In this document: in pieces, positions 5,076-5,158 of the stretch
How the letters are laid out: every line of letters starts with the position of its first letter
Numbering within the stretch: position 1 is the first letter of the stretch
From: Crocinitomicaceae bacterium
GTDB lineage: Bacteria; Bacteroidota; Bacteroidia; Flavobacteriales_D; Crocinitomicaceae
Assembly: GCA_003512365.1 (NCBI GenBank)
Contig: DORI01000077.1
Location: forward strand, 1 to 5,158
Length of the DNA: 5,158 nucleotides
Direction of reading: 5' to 3'
Made by a program: the position numbers and the translations under genes
Notes under the pieces: generated by a model
The model's input: the letters and a program-made list of their open reading frames with translations, nothing else
What the model was told of the DNA's origin: nothing
Databases searched by the model: none

Positions 5076-5158
5076 ATGAATAAATTTTTTATAGTCTCTT
5101 TTTTAAGTATCGGAATCATTTTAACCTCATGTGGAAATTCTGAGGAAAAAGAGAACAG
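5076..5158 (+). CDS. Lipoprotein, N-terminus only (cut by window end)
   Basis: The ATG is two bases after the FKBP stop. The 27 visible codons begin MNKFFIVSFLSIGIILTSCG, a type II signal peptide with lipobox LTSC and Cys19 followed by Gly, then an acidic and polar stretch (NSEEKEN). The product should be anchored in the cell envelope. The two-base spacing indicates an operon with the FKBP gene. In Bacteroidota a second, lipid-anchored FKBP isomerase next to a cytoplasmic one would be a reasonable expectation, but nothing visible here shows the mature domain. Confidence 0.8.
   Translation, partial: MNKFFIVSFLSIGIILTSCGNSEEKEN

Noticed and set aside
1..5158. CRISPR array, insertion sequence, phage or defence system
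   Set aside because: No regularly spaced repeats, transposase-like ORFs, target-site duplications or defence-type domains are visible. The recognised genes are core functions in normal operon arrangement.

Overview
The window comes from an AT-rich member of the Bacteroidota, most likely a Flavobacteriales-type genome. Four things point there: promoter elements of the TTG / TAnnTTTG type instead of -35/-10 boxes, start codons without clear Shine-Dalgarno sequences, short lipoprotein signals ending in SC-G, and a DUF4494 protein, a family I know essentially from this phylum. No mobile element, CRISPR array, rRNA or tRNA was found.

Left part (1-991, plus strand). A possible C-terminal tail of an upstream gene ends at 80. 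Next comes a small, very basic, apparently secreted protein (206-472), then a small lipoprotein of unknown function (524-991). Between them sits a strong intrinsic terminator (511-543). Its loop and 3' arm contain the start codon of the lipoprotein, and its T-tract encodes the phenylalanines of the signal peptide.

Convergent gap (992-1366). This stretch has no long gene. It holds an 11-bp perfect inverted repeat and, on the minus strand, a 43-codon reading frame that begins like an exported protein and may be a micro-gene or a gene remnant.

Middle (1367-3839, minus strand). A tight three-gene operon reads DUF4494 protein, then pdxH (pyridoxamine 5'-phosphate oxidase), then an M16 zinc peptidase. 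Both junctions are stop/start overlaps (ATGA and TGATG), and a good promoter lies just upstream of the first gene. Upstream on the same strand is cdd (cytidine deaminase, 3910-4374). Its start should be moved in from the longest possible ORF because the extra N-terminus is really its promoter.

Right part (4462-5158, plus strand). Divergent from cdd is a cytoplasmic FKBP-type peptidyl-prolyl isomerase. Two bases after it begins another lipoprotein gene, cut by the window end.

Most of the window is ordinary core metabolism and protein quality control: vitamin B6 cofactor synthesis, pyrimidine salvage, proteolysis and proline isomerisation. The less explained parts are the 206-991 pair with its overlapping terminator, the convergent gap, and the coupling of DUF4494 to pdxH. 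I do not see convincing evidence for a new multi-gene system.
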